Assembly: GCA_027459625.1 (NCBI GenBank)
Contig: DAIDHP010000024.1
Location: 1-58,781, forward strand
Origin: Chthonomonadales bacterium
Lineage (GTDB): Bacteria; Armatimonadota; Chthonomonadetes; Chthonomonadales; CAJBBX01
Length of the DNA: 58,781 nt
Direction: 5' to 3'
Every line of letters begins with the position of its first letter. Position 1 is the first letter of the stretch. The notes below the pieces were generated by a model. The model saw nothing but the letters and a program-made list of their open reading frames with translations, made no database searches and was not told the DNA's origin. Shown here in pieces: positions 26,579-35,140 of this stretch. The position numbers and the translations under genes were made by a program.

Positions 26579-26793
26579 AATAAGCAATTGCTCAATGATA
26601 CAAATAGGAAACGGGGAATTTACAGCATAGCATAAACGTTTTTATCCATCAATTATTGCCTGGAAATGGATATTCCTATCGGAGGAATGGAAACAAAACC
26701 TGGATACTCCATGCTCTTTGCCGGATTCACAACTTTCAAAAGAGTTTTAAACTGATCCTGTTTTTTCAATCCGGGAATTGGGGGGAGGATAAA

Positions 26794-27624
26794 ATGAGTT
26801 TCATGGACTTTTATTATGTCTCATGCAAACAGGTCATACCCGAGGATGCGATCACCTGCCCATTTTGCGGAGCTGACCAGCGAAACCCCGTTGTTAGAGC
26901 GAAAGATCCAACATCTAACATCACATTGCGTTTGACTAACGCCCATGACAAACTCAAAAAACGGGTCTTGGACATATCCGTTGCCATCGCTTTGGTTTGC
27001 CTCATAATAGCAAGTGTGAGTCTGCATCGGAATAATTCCAATGGATTTTATCCCAACACCGAAAGCCATCCGAGTTTCGCTCCCAATAAAAACGCAAGAA
27101 TACCGGTGAATCCAACCCCTCATAATAACGAAAACCCACCATTCCCCTCCCCGGCCCCTGCACCTGTATCTCATCCATTTCTATCAAATAATGGGGGGGC
27201 TCAACAATCGGCGAATCCAAATCCAACGCCCAACAATTCCATTCCATCGGATTTGCCTATCCCCACCCCCGAGGTGGGCTCGGTGAAAATAATCGACGCC
27301 TCCTTGGATTTCGTCGGAGATGATATGTCAGATGAGACCGTGGCTTCAGGCAGAGTGAATATCTCAAATACTACAAACCATGATGTGCTGAGCGTAACGA
27401 TCATACTCGGTGATTCGTTTGGTCCGGAGTTGGTCCCCTTCGAGGGTACGGTAAGTGATCCCTCGCCAATTTTTGACACTTCCATTCCAGCCCACACCTC
27501 CGTTAGCTTCCCCGTGATGACGACAGGTGAGTTTTTCGGAGAGGTATATGGTCCACATACAGTAAGCATGGAGGCGGATATGGATGACGGAGATATAATT
27601 GACGATTCCATTATTGTTGACTGA
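26794..27624 (+). CDS. Zinc-ribbon-like membrane protein with FxLYD-like C-terminal domain
   Basis: 276 residues from the ATG at 26794, chosen because GGGGAGG precedes it. The N-terminus reads YYVSCKQVIPEDAITCPFCG, a zinc-ribbon pattern in which the second knuckle CPFC is intact but the first knuckle has one cysteine only. A transmembrane helix follows near residue 55 (LDISVAIALVCLIIASVSL). Then comes a long Pro/Asn-rich linker (NPTPHNNENPPFPSPAPAPV) and a beta-sandwich domain from about residue 160 (KIIDASLDFVGDDM, ASGRVNISNTTNHDVLSVTIILGD, SVSFPVMTTGEF), similar to FxLYD domains. Function is unknown; such proteins are thought to act at the outer face of the inner membrane. It is followed directly by an interspersed repeat. 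Confidence 0.75.
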   Translation: MSFMDFYYVSCKQVIPEDAITCPFCGADQRNPVVRAKDPTSNITLRLTNAHDKLKKRVLDISVAIALVCLIIASVSLHRNNSNGFYPNTESHPSFAPNKNARIPVNPTPHNNENPPFPSPAPAPVSHPFLSNNGGAQQSANPNPTPNNSIPSDLPIPTPEVGSVKIIDASLDFVGDDMSDETVASGRVNISNTTNHDVLSVTIILGDSFGPELVPFEGTVSDPSPIFDTSIPAHTSVSFPVMTTGEFFGEVYGPHTVSMEADMDDGDIIDDSIIVD

Positions 27625-27627
27625 TAT

Positions 27628-27796
27628 TGTGGGGTCATCGTGGTCGCCCGCAACGTATTGAGCGCCCTAAATCGTTTGTTTATCGACGCGGCGTTTCGTT
27701 ACCCGTTTTGAATACATCGAATTCCACACATGGTGCGGGGTTCGATGGCGGTGTCGTTTGCCGGGGTTGCGGGCGACCACAAGGGATCGCCCCTAC
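27628..27796 (+). repeat. Interspersed repeat, unit 1
   Basis: A 169-base unit starting with a degenerate GGTCGCCCGCAAC end and finishing with GGGCGACCACAAGGGATCGC then CCCTAC. The core (GTTTATCGACGCGGCG, CACACATGGTGCGGG, GCCGGGGTTGCGGG) recurs in units 2 and 3. The terminal GTAGGGGCGACC-type inverted ends are those of a non-autonomous mobile repeat widespread in bacteria. The frame across it is a spurious ORF. Confidence 0.85.
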
Positions 27797-27937
27797 GAAT
27801 TCGGCCCGACATCGTGCGCTATGCGATGGGTTGTGCATCATATGCATGCGGTGGGGCATCGCACGGTATGGCGGGGGTTGTGACAAATTCGACAACCACA
27901 AAACCCATTTAATCCGGATCCATGCGGGAATCCATTT

Positions 27938-28238
27938 GTAGGGGCGACCCTTGTGGTCGCCCGCAAGGTTTCAAGCGCCCGAAATCGTGCGTTTATCGAC
28001 GCGGCGTTTCGTTACCCTTTTTGAATGCGTCGAATTCCACACATGGTGCGGGATTCGATGGGGGTGTCGATTGCCGGGGTTGCGGGTGCCCGCAACGTAC
28101 CAAGCACCCGAAATCGTTCGTTTATCCACGTGGTGATTCGTTACCCGTTTTGAATGCGTCGAATTGCACACATGGTGCGGGATTCGATGGATGTTTCGTT
28201 TGCCGGGGTTGCGGGCGACCACAAGGGATCGCCCCTAC
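27938..28238 (+). repeat. Interspersed repeat, units 2 and 3 in tandem
   Basis: Begins with GTAGGGGCGACCCTTGTGGT, GTAGGGGCGACC being its left inverted end, and finishes with GGCGACCACAAGGGATCGCC followed by CCTAC, its inverted partner. Two cores about 150 bases long lie head to tail, joined near 28085 through a shared TTGCGGG(T)GCCCGCAA junction. The copies differ by several substitutions, so amplification is not very recent. A 141-base unrelated spacer separates this block from unit 1. Open frames here are by-products of the repeat. Confidence 0.85.
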
Positions 28239-28407
28239 ATTGGAATCCTATTCATGCATCATGTTTCCAAACTTTCATTGTGCCCTGAACAAAGATGGAG
28301 GGGTCTCAATAGACTTCCACTCCGCCTGCGGGGTATAAGAGGATACCATAAAGCTTGATGGAACCATTCATGCCGAAATGCCCACGCTCACATCGAAAGG
28401 GGATGCC

Positions 28408-31245
28408 ATGAAAATCTTCCGCTCATTTCGCGCCGTATCATACGGTTGCGCCGCACGCCTGACGCTTACGCTCTTATTCTGTCTTCTTACGCTAAATATC
28501 GCCGTCGCCTCCGAAACAAACCCTTACGCAGAACCCCCGGACGGTCCAATGGGGGTGGAGCGATTCGCACGCGTGGTGGATCTCTCCTACCAGTCCAAAC
28601 CCGTTCCCAGCGATAACACTATCGTGTGGGTGCAGGTGGATCTCGGACGCAGCGTGCCGATCGATAAGGTCAAGCTCTTTCCCCTTATTGACTGGGGTGC
28701 AAACTCTGTAAAATTTCCCGTCCGCTTTCGCGTGGACGCTTCGGATGATCCGACCTTCGCCACATCCACGCTGATCGCGGACTACACGAAGTCCGATTAC
28801 CCTAACCCGGGGGATAAGGTGGCGGTCCTCGCTTGCCACGACGTGAAAGGCAGATATGTTCGCATTACCGCAACGGAACTTCGCGGAAACCAACTTGTGA
28901 TCTCCAAGTTGGATGTGTGGTCGAATGGCAAGGAGGTCGCCATGGGACGCCCGGCATCGGATTCCCAGAGCGGTTATCTTGGAGTGACCGTTCTAACGCG
29001 CCCTCCGCGTCCTCAGGGCGACGAGGATGTCACGGACAACCCGCGGAACGTAATTCCGGCAAGCAAATGGAAACCCGTACCTTATCAAGCGCGCGCACCG
29101 CTTACCGGCGTCACCCTTGGCGACGGACTCTTCAAAACGGTGATGGAGAACAACATAGGCTATCTTCTGAACTCCTTTACGGTTGACGAAATGCTCCGTC
29201 CTTTCCGATGCAGGGCGGGCAAGCCCAATCCTCCCGGTCTGCCTACCCCCAACCCTTTCTGGGATGTCTGCCTTCCAGGCTCCTGCGCGGGACGGTTCAT
29301 GATGGGGGCGGGAAATACGCTCCGATGGATTAAAAATCCCGAACTTCAAAAACGATTAAACGAGTTGGTGTCGGGGATCAACGCCTGCAAGGAGCCGAAC
29401 GGTTACATGATGGCGTACCCCCCGGATACGATTTTCTTTAGCGAGCGCGCAGCGTACACCCGCTCCTGGGTCACGAGGGGGTTGGTGGATGCCGGATTTG
29501 AGGGGAATAAAACCGCATTCTCTCTCCTAAGAGGTTACTACAACTGGTTTGATCACAACCCCTACCTTCCGGAGCTTCTGCGCCGCGGCGGGCAAGGGGT
29601 GCAGGGGATGATCGCCAACACCCGCACATATTTCACCCCGATTGGAAAACCTGCGGATATTCAGGTGGTGCAACGCTACTTCCAAGAGGACTACTGGCTC
29701 AAGGAACTCGCGAACCGCGAGCCGAAGGCGATATGGCAATATCCCTACGATCATCCGCACTGCTATCTTCTCACCTCCATCGAGCCCTATCTGGACATGT
29801 ATCGTGCTACTGGGGCGAAAAAATATTTGAACGCCTCCTTGGGTGCTTGGTACCTCTATCACAATGACTGGGAGCACGTAGGCGGAAGCATCGCCATCTG
29901 CGAAGGTTACATCTACCCGCCGAAATCCTACTACCTGCATCTTGACACCGGCGAACTTTGCGGTAGTGTCTTCTGGGTGCGCCTGAACCAGCGTTTCCAT
30001 CTGCTTTATCCGGATCAGGTGAAATACGTGGATGAGATTGAGAAATCCATCTACAACGTCGGTTTCGCCAATCAGTTCGGCTCCAAGGGGATTCGTTACC
30101 ACGCCAATCTCGCGGGTCACAAGGACCCCCCGACCATGATCAACACATGCTGCGAGGGGCAGGGAACTCATCTGTACGGAACATTGCCGGAATACATCTA
30201 TAGCATCGCCAAGGACGGGCTGTATGTGGACCTCTTCTCCCCGTCGACAATCTCCCTTAAGCTGCACGGTGTTCCGATTCGGGTCAAGATGAGCACGAGT
30301 TTCCCCTTCAGCCCCAAAGTCAGCCTGAACATATCCGCTCCGCGAGCTTTTCAAGCCAAACTGCGCATCAGGGTTCCCTCATGGGCGACTAAGACCATGC
30401 CGATCCGCATCAACGGGAAAACGGCTCTCATGGGCAAACCCGGCGCTTACGCCATACTGAATCGATCCTGGAGAAACGGCGACACCGTCGCTTTCACGCT
30501 GCCGATGGGCTTTCGCTTGAAGCTTTACACGGGAGTCGAGCAGAATAACGGAAACCGATACGCGTTGGAGTATGGGCCGATCCTGATGGCGGTGACAGGA
30601 AAAGTTACCGATCACGGGGATGCGACGATACCCGTCCATGCCTCGGACTTAATCCGTAGCTTGGATCCCATCCCGGGAGAGCCGCTCCATTTCGCCATCA
30701 AAGGGGATACGGATCATCAGTATATGCCCTATTTTCAAGTTGAAAAACAGGCTTATACCTGCTTCCCCGATGTAGGCTACGGCAATGGCATCCTGACTAC
30801 AGTCGGACCCGACGATCTCGCCTTGGCGAGCAAGGGGGCGACCGCAGCTTCCGACAGCGAGTACTCGGCCGAACCGGGATGCACGGCGAAGGTGATCGAC
30901 GGAATCATCGCCACGGGAACGGATTTCTCGAACCGCTGGCACTCCTCCCTGCTCACACCTCATCCGCACTGGGTGCAGGTCACCTTGCCCAGAGTGGAAA
31001 ATGTTGGAAGGATTGTGGTGGATTTCGCCGATCCCGACGGCTACCCGGTAAGTTTCCAAGGGGTGGCGTTAAATGGAATGAAGAAGCGCATTCTGTTCGA
31101 CGTGAGGAATTACGACAACTGTCGGAAGTATATCCTCACAATGAAACCTCGAATGATGGACGCTTTTCGGTTCGTCATCCGCCACTCCGCAAACCCGGCT
31201 TATCCCAACGCCGCACAGATCAGCGAGATTGAGATGTACCCGTAA
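28408..31245 (+). CDS. Secreted GH127-type beta-L-arabinofuranosidase-like enzyme with flanking carbohydrate-binding domains
   Basis: 945 residues from the ATG at 28408 (GGGG upstream), starting a signal peptide that ends near AVASE. Residues 30-180 form an F5/8 type C-like module (IVWVQVDLGRSVPIDKVKLFP). The catalytic alpha/alpha barrel (former DUF1680) spans about 210-780: MENNIGYLLNSF, GELCGSVFWVRLNQRF and INTCCEGQGTHLYGTLPEYIY. The residues that bind zinc and act as nucleophile in GH127 have candidates here: Glu516, Cys518, Cys581 and Cys582. The tail (about 800-945) is another F5/8-like domain (PHWVQVTLPRVENVGRIVVDF). The enzyme should release L-arabinofuranose from plant or glycoprotein arabinan chains. 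The linkage is inferred. Confidence 0.88.
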   Translation: MKIFRSFRAVSYGCAARLTLTLLFCLLTLNIAVASETNPYAEPPDGPMGVERFARVVDLSYQSKPVPSDNTIVWVQVDLGRSVPIDKVKLFPLIDWGANSVKFPVRFRVDASDDPTFATSTLIADYTKSDYPNPGDKVAVLACHDVKGRYVRITATELRGNQLVISKLDVWSNGKEVAMGRPASDSQSGYLGVTVLTRPPRPQGDEDVTDNPRNVIPASKWKPVPYQARAPLTGVTLGDGLFKTVMENNIGYLLNSFTVDEMLRPFRCRAGKPNPPGLPTPNPFWDVCLPGSCAGRFMMGAGNTLRWIKNPELQKRLNELVSGINACKEPNGYMMAYPPDTIFFSERAAYTRSWVTRGLVDAGFEGNKTAFSLLRGYYNWFDHNPYLPELLRRGGQGVQGMIANTRTYFTPIGKPADIQVVQRYFQEDYWLKELANREPKAIWQYPYDHPHCYLLTSIEPYLDMYRATGAKKYLNASLGAWYLYHNDWEHVGGSIAICEGYIYPPKSYYLHLDTGELCGSVFWVRLNQRFHLLYPDQVKYVDEIEKSIYNVGFANQFGSKGIRYHANLAGHKDPPTMINTCCEGQGTHLYGTLPEYIYSIAKDGLYVDLFSPSTISLKLHGVPIRVKMSTSFPFSPKVSLNISAPRAFQAKLRIRVPSWATKTMPIRINGKTALMGKPGAYAILNRSWRNGDTVAFTLPMGFRLKLYTGVEQNNGNRYALEYGPILMAVTGKVTDHGDATIPVHASDLIRSLDPIPGEPLHFAIKGDTDHQYMPYFQVEKQAYTCFPDVGYGNGILTTVGPDDLALASKGATAASDSEYSAEPGCTAKVIDGIIATGTDFSNRWHSSLLTPHPHWVQVTLPRVENVGRIVVDFADPDGYPVSFQGVALNGMKKRILFDVRNYDNCRKYILTMKPRMMDAFRFVIRHSANPAYPNAAQISEIEMYP

Positions 31246-31252
31246 AGGGAGA

Positions 31253-31281
31253 GGAGGCGTATGAGGTATCGGTACGCCTCC
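31253..31281. other. Stem-loop after the GH127 gene
   Basis: Perfect 9-base arms GGAGGCGTA and TACGCCTCC around an 11-base loop, eight bases past the stop. No T-run follows, so termination, if any, would be weak or factor-dependent. Confidence 0.6.
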
Positions 31282-31343
31282 CCCAATTCGCACCATTGCC
31301 CGATATTTATACCATGACATCCTGTTCGGGGGAATGATATTTT

Positions 31344-33671
31344 ATGAATCCATCTTTGCATCAATACATTCATCGGCGCCCCCTCATCGCCTTGGCGTGT
31401 CTCTTAATATTCTCGTGCCTGCCAGCCAATGCATACGTCAAAACGGTGCATTGGCTGGATATGAAAGGGATGGACTACGATCATCAAATCGTGGCGTTGG
31501 CTTTAGAGGGGATTGTCAATCGCACCGGACCTCGCCTATCACTGGATAGCAAGGACATCTTCTGGGAATGGCCTCCGTCCGACGCCCACTGGCGGAAATA
31601 CTACTCCGAGCACGGTTTCTCTTACACGCAGCTTCCCGACCTTGATGCCGCCATCGCACTCTTCCGCAAGGACGTGAAGGGCGTCATTCTGTACGATCCC
31701 AATCTCGATGCCAGCCGCTATGTCGCCTGCACACTGGCGGGTCTAACGAACTCCCTTCCCATTCCCCCCACCCTGAGAACCGGGGAGTTGGCGCAACTCC
31801 CTGTGACGGATAACCTAGTGAATCGTTGGAAAACCGACAATGAGGCGTATGAATGGGCTTTGAAAACCTTGCGACCGCAATGCGATCCGTCCATGCTCTT
31901 CTCTGCGGGCAGAAGCCATCCAAGTGTCAATCTCGGAGGCGATCTCAGCATCACCCTGTCGTTGGATTATGCTATCTACCGCAAAGCCTTCTGTTTCAAT
32001 CTATCCCCCGCTGCGGCGCCGGCGTCCATGTACGGTTCCAACATCCCTGGATACCCGGATCAAGCCAAAATGTTCGACACGATTCTGGAAAGCTACCCTC
32101 ATCCCGTGGCGGTGTTTGGATGGGCGGAGCCGGAACCCCTTTTTGCGCATCGTGTCAGCAAGGATGGTGGTTACGTGGTATGCGCGGCGGCGCCCAATCT
32201 TAGCTTCCATGCCGCTGTCGGCAAGGCGATCCCCGCACTCGCAAACATGGGAAAGCCTTTTAAACTGCCTCCCGCACAGGAAGTGAAGCTAAAGCCAGTT
32301 ACCTATGTCACCTTCGAAACGAACGAGGGCGACACTCCAAAAGAGGCGTCGGCGTGGCAAGGGGGAGCCTGGGTGGATCCGAATCGAGGCAAGGTTCCCA
32401 TCTCCTGGGGGTTCGTGGCGAGCCTTGCAAAGGATGTGCCCGCGCTCTATCAAGCGTTCGCCTCATCCGCCACAACGGATGACGGCTTCTTCTCGGGGGT
32501 AAGCGGCGGCGGTTATGTGTACCTCGATGAAATTCCCGACCTGGACGCCTACGCCAGGGAAACCGGTGAGAAACTGAAGCTGGCGGGTGAGACGGTCGCC
32601 GACATATTGGAGGATTCCTATCATCCGCATCTCTTGGAACGATACATAAGGATCGCGGGGCTCTCAGGAATCTCCCACTGGCCTGTTGATGGGCATGTCG
32701 GAGCGGAGTACCTGCCTGATGGAACGCCTGTGATCTTCCCGGACAGGTCGTTATTTTACTACAGCCCAAGCGATCCGGCGGCGTTCGCGGAGCATATTCG
32801 CAGCATCGCCGCGAACATGCCGAAACCCTGTTTTATCGAGCTTTACGGTGGGGTGGGAGTCGGAGCGCCCACTTGGTATGGAAAGGTGGCTGAAGCCTTG
32901 GGTCCGGGGTATCAAGCGGTCCGCTTGGATACCATGATCCAATTAGCCAAACAAGCGGGGGAAATGAGCATTCTGGACGCTCAATCCCCTCTCCTCATCT
33001 CCCATTCCGCGGAACTGACCCTGGCGCTGAGAAATCCACGATCGAAGCGAACGCTCAGCGATGTCACATGGACCGTGCCTGCGGGGTGGGCGCTCAAGCC
33101 TACAACAAAACTTCCTCGAGAACTGGCTCCTCGTTCCACTGCGACAGTCGGCTTCCGAATTAACGAAAGCCCCAATGCATCGCAGGGAAGCATCATTTTC
33201 AGGGACAATGCGCGGCAACTGATGATCATGCAATCTCTCCATCCCGCATCCGTGGTATGGAGCAATAACTGCGCCAATCCTGCGGACTGGGGTCCTTGGA
33301 TCAATTCCGCTCAGGCCGCAATCGTTTCAACCGAGGCGAAACACGTGACCATCTCGTGCCCCGCCTCGCAACCCTATGCGGCGTCGGAGTTGAAGCTCTC
33401 TCTGGATATGGATCGGGATTCCTGGCTTGAGATCAACATCGCAAAAACGACGGGACTTTGGGGACTCAAGGTTCGGCTCAAGGGGGAGCGCAAGGATATC
33501 GTACTGGTCGGGGACACCTCGGCGATAGGCGTTCAGCGAGTGAATCTTGCACAAGTTACGGGCTGGAAAGGGAGGAAGGATTTTAGAATCATACTCTTCG
33601 CAATACAGCCCGGCAAAACCGTTTATCCCACCTATCTGCGCATATACGAAAGCCCGGATGCCAAACCTTAA
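31344..33671 (+). CDS. Secreted GxGYxYP-type putative glycoside hydrolase (775 residues)
   Basis: Signal peptide to about residue 29 (LIALACLLIFSCLPANA). The N-terminal domain (VKTVHWLDMKGMDYDHQIVALALEGIVNRTGPRL) matches the start of GxGYxYP proteins, where a Rossmann-like part precedes the barrel. The core has YVTFETNEGDTPKEA, KVPISWGF and the family motif region SGVSGGGYVYLDEIPD; the usual final proline is replaced by leucine. C-terminal parts (from about 560) are Ig-like and jelly-roll-like (LTLALRNPRSKRTLSDVTWTVP; WLEINIAKTTGLWGLKVRL). The family is regarded as probable glycosidases, but I know of no well-established reaction. A second member lies at 38956-41865. The stop shares TTAA with the convergent DprE1-like gene, leaving no space for a terminator. 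Confidence 0.78.
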   Translation: MNPSLHQYIHRRPLIALACLLIFSCLPANAYVKTVHWLDMKGMDYDHQIVALALEGIVNRTGPRLSLDSKDIFWEWPPSDAHWRKYYSEHGFSYTQLPDLDAAIALFRKDVKGVILYDPNLDASRYVACTLAGLTNSLPIPPTLRTGELAQLPVTDNLVNRWKTDNEAYEWALKTLRPQCDPSMLFSAGRSHPSVNLGGDLSITLSLDYAIYRKAFCFNLSPAAAPASMYGSNIPGYPDQAKMFDTILESYPHPVAVFGWAEPEPLFAHRVSKDGGYVVCAAAPNLSFHAAVGKAIPALANMGKPFKLPPAQEVKLKPVTYVTFETNEGDTPKEASAWQGGAWVDPNRGKVPISWGFVASLAKDVPALYQAFASSATTDDGFFSGVSGGGYVYLDEIPDLDAYARETGEKLKLAGETVADILEDSYHPHLLERYIRIAGLSGISHWPVDGHVGAEYLPDGTPVIFPDRSLFYYSPSDPAAFAEHIRSIAANMPKPCFIELYGGVGVGAPTWYGKVAEALGPGYQAVRLDTMIQLAKQAGEMSILDAQSPLLISHSAELTLALRNPRSKRTLSDVTWTVPAGWALKPTTKLPRELAPRSTATVGFRINESPNASQGSIIFRDNARQLMIMQSLHPASVVWSNNCANPADWGPWINSAQAAIVSTEAKHVTISCPASQPYAASELKLSLDMDRDSWLEINIAKTTGLWGLKVRLKGERKDIVLVGDTSAIGVQRVNLAQVTGWKGRKDFRIILFAIQPGKTVYPTYLRIYESPDAKP

Positions 33672-35140
33672 AGAAGAGGCTGGAACGCGCGGCGGAACAG
33701 ATTGGTTTGAAACAGACAGATGGGATCGACATCCTTTTTCAGCGTGAGGAAACGCCGGACTCGCTCTTCGTGATAGAAGGTTTCCAAACTTTTCGGACTG
33801 AGGGTGCTGTCTTTGGCGAAATAGAACCTTCCGCCAGCTTCCACGACGATTCTGTCTAATTCGGATGCCAATTTCCAAATACGCTCCCTGTTCGAGGAGG
33901 TTACCCGGAAATCCATCGCCAATGAGTAGCCGTCCACGGCGTGCGTCATCCAAAACGGATCCGGTTTGTGACGCTTAAAAACGCCCAGCAAAGGCACCTC
34001 TCTGCGCTTACGACATAATTTTATCTGCTCCTTGAATACCTCTTCTGCGCTTGAAGCGGGAATGAAGCTCTGATACTGTATCAATCCGCCGGGTTTGTAC
34101 GCCCACTTCCAGTTGGGAACGTAATCCAAGAGAAATGCGAATTCGGCGTGGGTTTGAAAATGGGTCTTACCGGAATGCAGAGCGCTCATATGATACCTTG
34201 CGGCGTTAACCATTCGCATTCCCATAGGGTTAACGAACGGTTTCATGAGCAGCCACATCATTGACTTCGGCGCCAAACCGAACAGGAATGTTTCGGGAAG
34301 CTCCTGATTCTCCACACGAAGTGTCTGAGTGGGCATAGGGTCTTCCCCTGGCTGCAGATAATTCGCCTGATGGATCATTCCCCTGCCAATGGAGGAGCCA
34401 GACGCGAAGCAATCCACCCAACCCACAAGATAATCCGCACCCTGCATTCGGGCTTCGAAAACCTGAATCATATCATGCAGACTTGAGACGGAGATTGGAA
34501 GAACTTTCAGCATGCCGGAATGGACTCGTTTCAACTCCAAAGTTATGGAGAGAAAACATCCCAACATCCCAAATCCCCCGATTGCGGCATGAAAAAGATC
34601 GGAGTTTTCCACGCGATTACAGCGTTTTATTTTGCCATTGGGCAGGAGGATCTCAAATTCCCTGATGTGATCCCCGATGGTGCCTACCTGGAAATTATTC
34701 TTACCGTGGATATTCATGCTAGCCGCCCCACCTATGGTGGGAAACATCGTGCCAGAGACAACGTAGGGCCACCAACCATCCTCCAGAATGTATCGCCATA
34801 ATTGGCCGATCGTCACCCCCGGTTCGACTTTGATAACCCCTTGATCCGGATTCCAGTCTAGGATGCGACACATTCGGGTCAAATCCAAACATATGTTCTC
34901 GGCATTCAGGGAGGCGTCGCCGTAACTTCGCCCCGCCCCTCTTAACCCGATGGTCATTCCCTTTTCCAAGGCGAGTTGAAGAACGGATCGCACCCCTTCC
35001 GTAGTGCTGGGTCTGTAAACGTAACTGACGGCTTCCTGCGCCATCCCCCATGCGGAGACGTTCTCCAAATGATCCGATGGCAGAGCGGGCAGATTCCACC
35101 GAATGGCGGCACTGCGTTCAAAGGAAGTTTTTACACTCAT
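33668..35140 (-). CDS. DprE1-like FAD-dependent polyprenylphosphoryl-ribose 2'-oxidase
   Basis: 490 residues from the ATG at 35140, which overlaps the upstream SDR stop (ATGA). The FAD domain shows LRGAGRSYGDASLN, VEPGVTIGQLW and GGAASMNIHGKNNFQVG, the last almost identical to the mycobacterial DprE1 IHGKN loop. The substrate domain keeps IQYQSFIP, LLGVFKRH and GGRFYFAKDS, including the active-site lysine. The segment GYSLAMDF aligns to the mycobacterial GWNICVDF, so the cysteine attacked by benzothiazinone drugs is alanine here. The enzyme oxidises the 2' hydroxyl of polyprenyl-phospho-ribose at the inner membrane; DprE2 then reduces it to the arabinose form. The order is DprE2 before DprE1, opposite to mycobacteria. 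Confidence 0.88.
   Translation of the reverse strand: MSVKTSFERSAAIRWNLPALPSDHLENVSAWGMAQEAVSYVYRPSTTEGVRSVLQLALEKGMTIGLRGAGRSYGDASLNAENICLDLTRMCRILDWNPDQGVIKVEPGVTIGQLWRYILEDGWWPYVVSGTMFPTIGGAASMNIHGKNNFQVGTIGDHIREFEILLPNGKIKRCNRVENSDLFHAAIGGFGMLGCFLSITLELKRVHSGMLKVLPISVSSLHDMIQVFEARMQGADYLVGWVDCFASGSSIGRGMIHQANYLQPGEDPMPTQTLRVENQELPETFLFGLAPKSMMWLLMKPFVNPMGMRMVNAARYHMSALHSGKTHFQTHAEFAFLLDYVPNWKWAYKPGGLIQYQSFIPASSAEEVFKEQIKLCRKRREVPLLGVFKRHKPDPFWMTHAVDGYSLAMDFRVTSSNRERIWKLASELDRIVVEAGGRFYFAKDSTLSPKSLETFYHEERVRRFLTLKKDVDPICLFQTNLFRRAFQPLL

Noticed and set aside
27627-28338. Forward open frames across the interspersed repeat (cysteine- and glycine-rich)
   Set aside because: The similarity between them is explained by repetition at DNA level. 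There is no ribosome site, and the frames shift between units.
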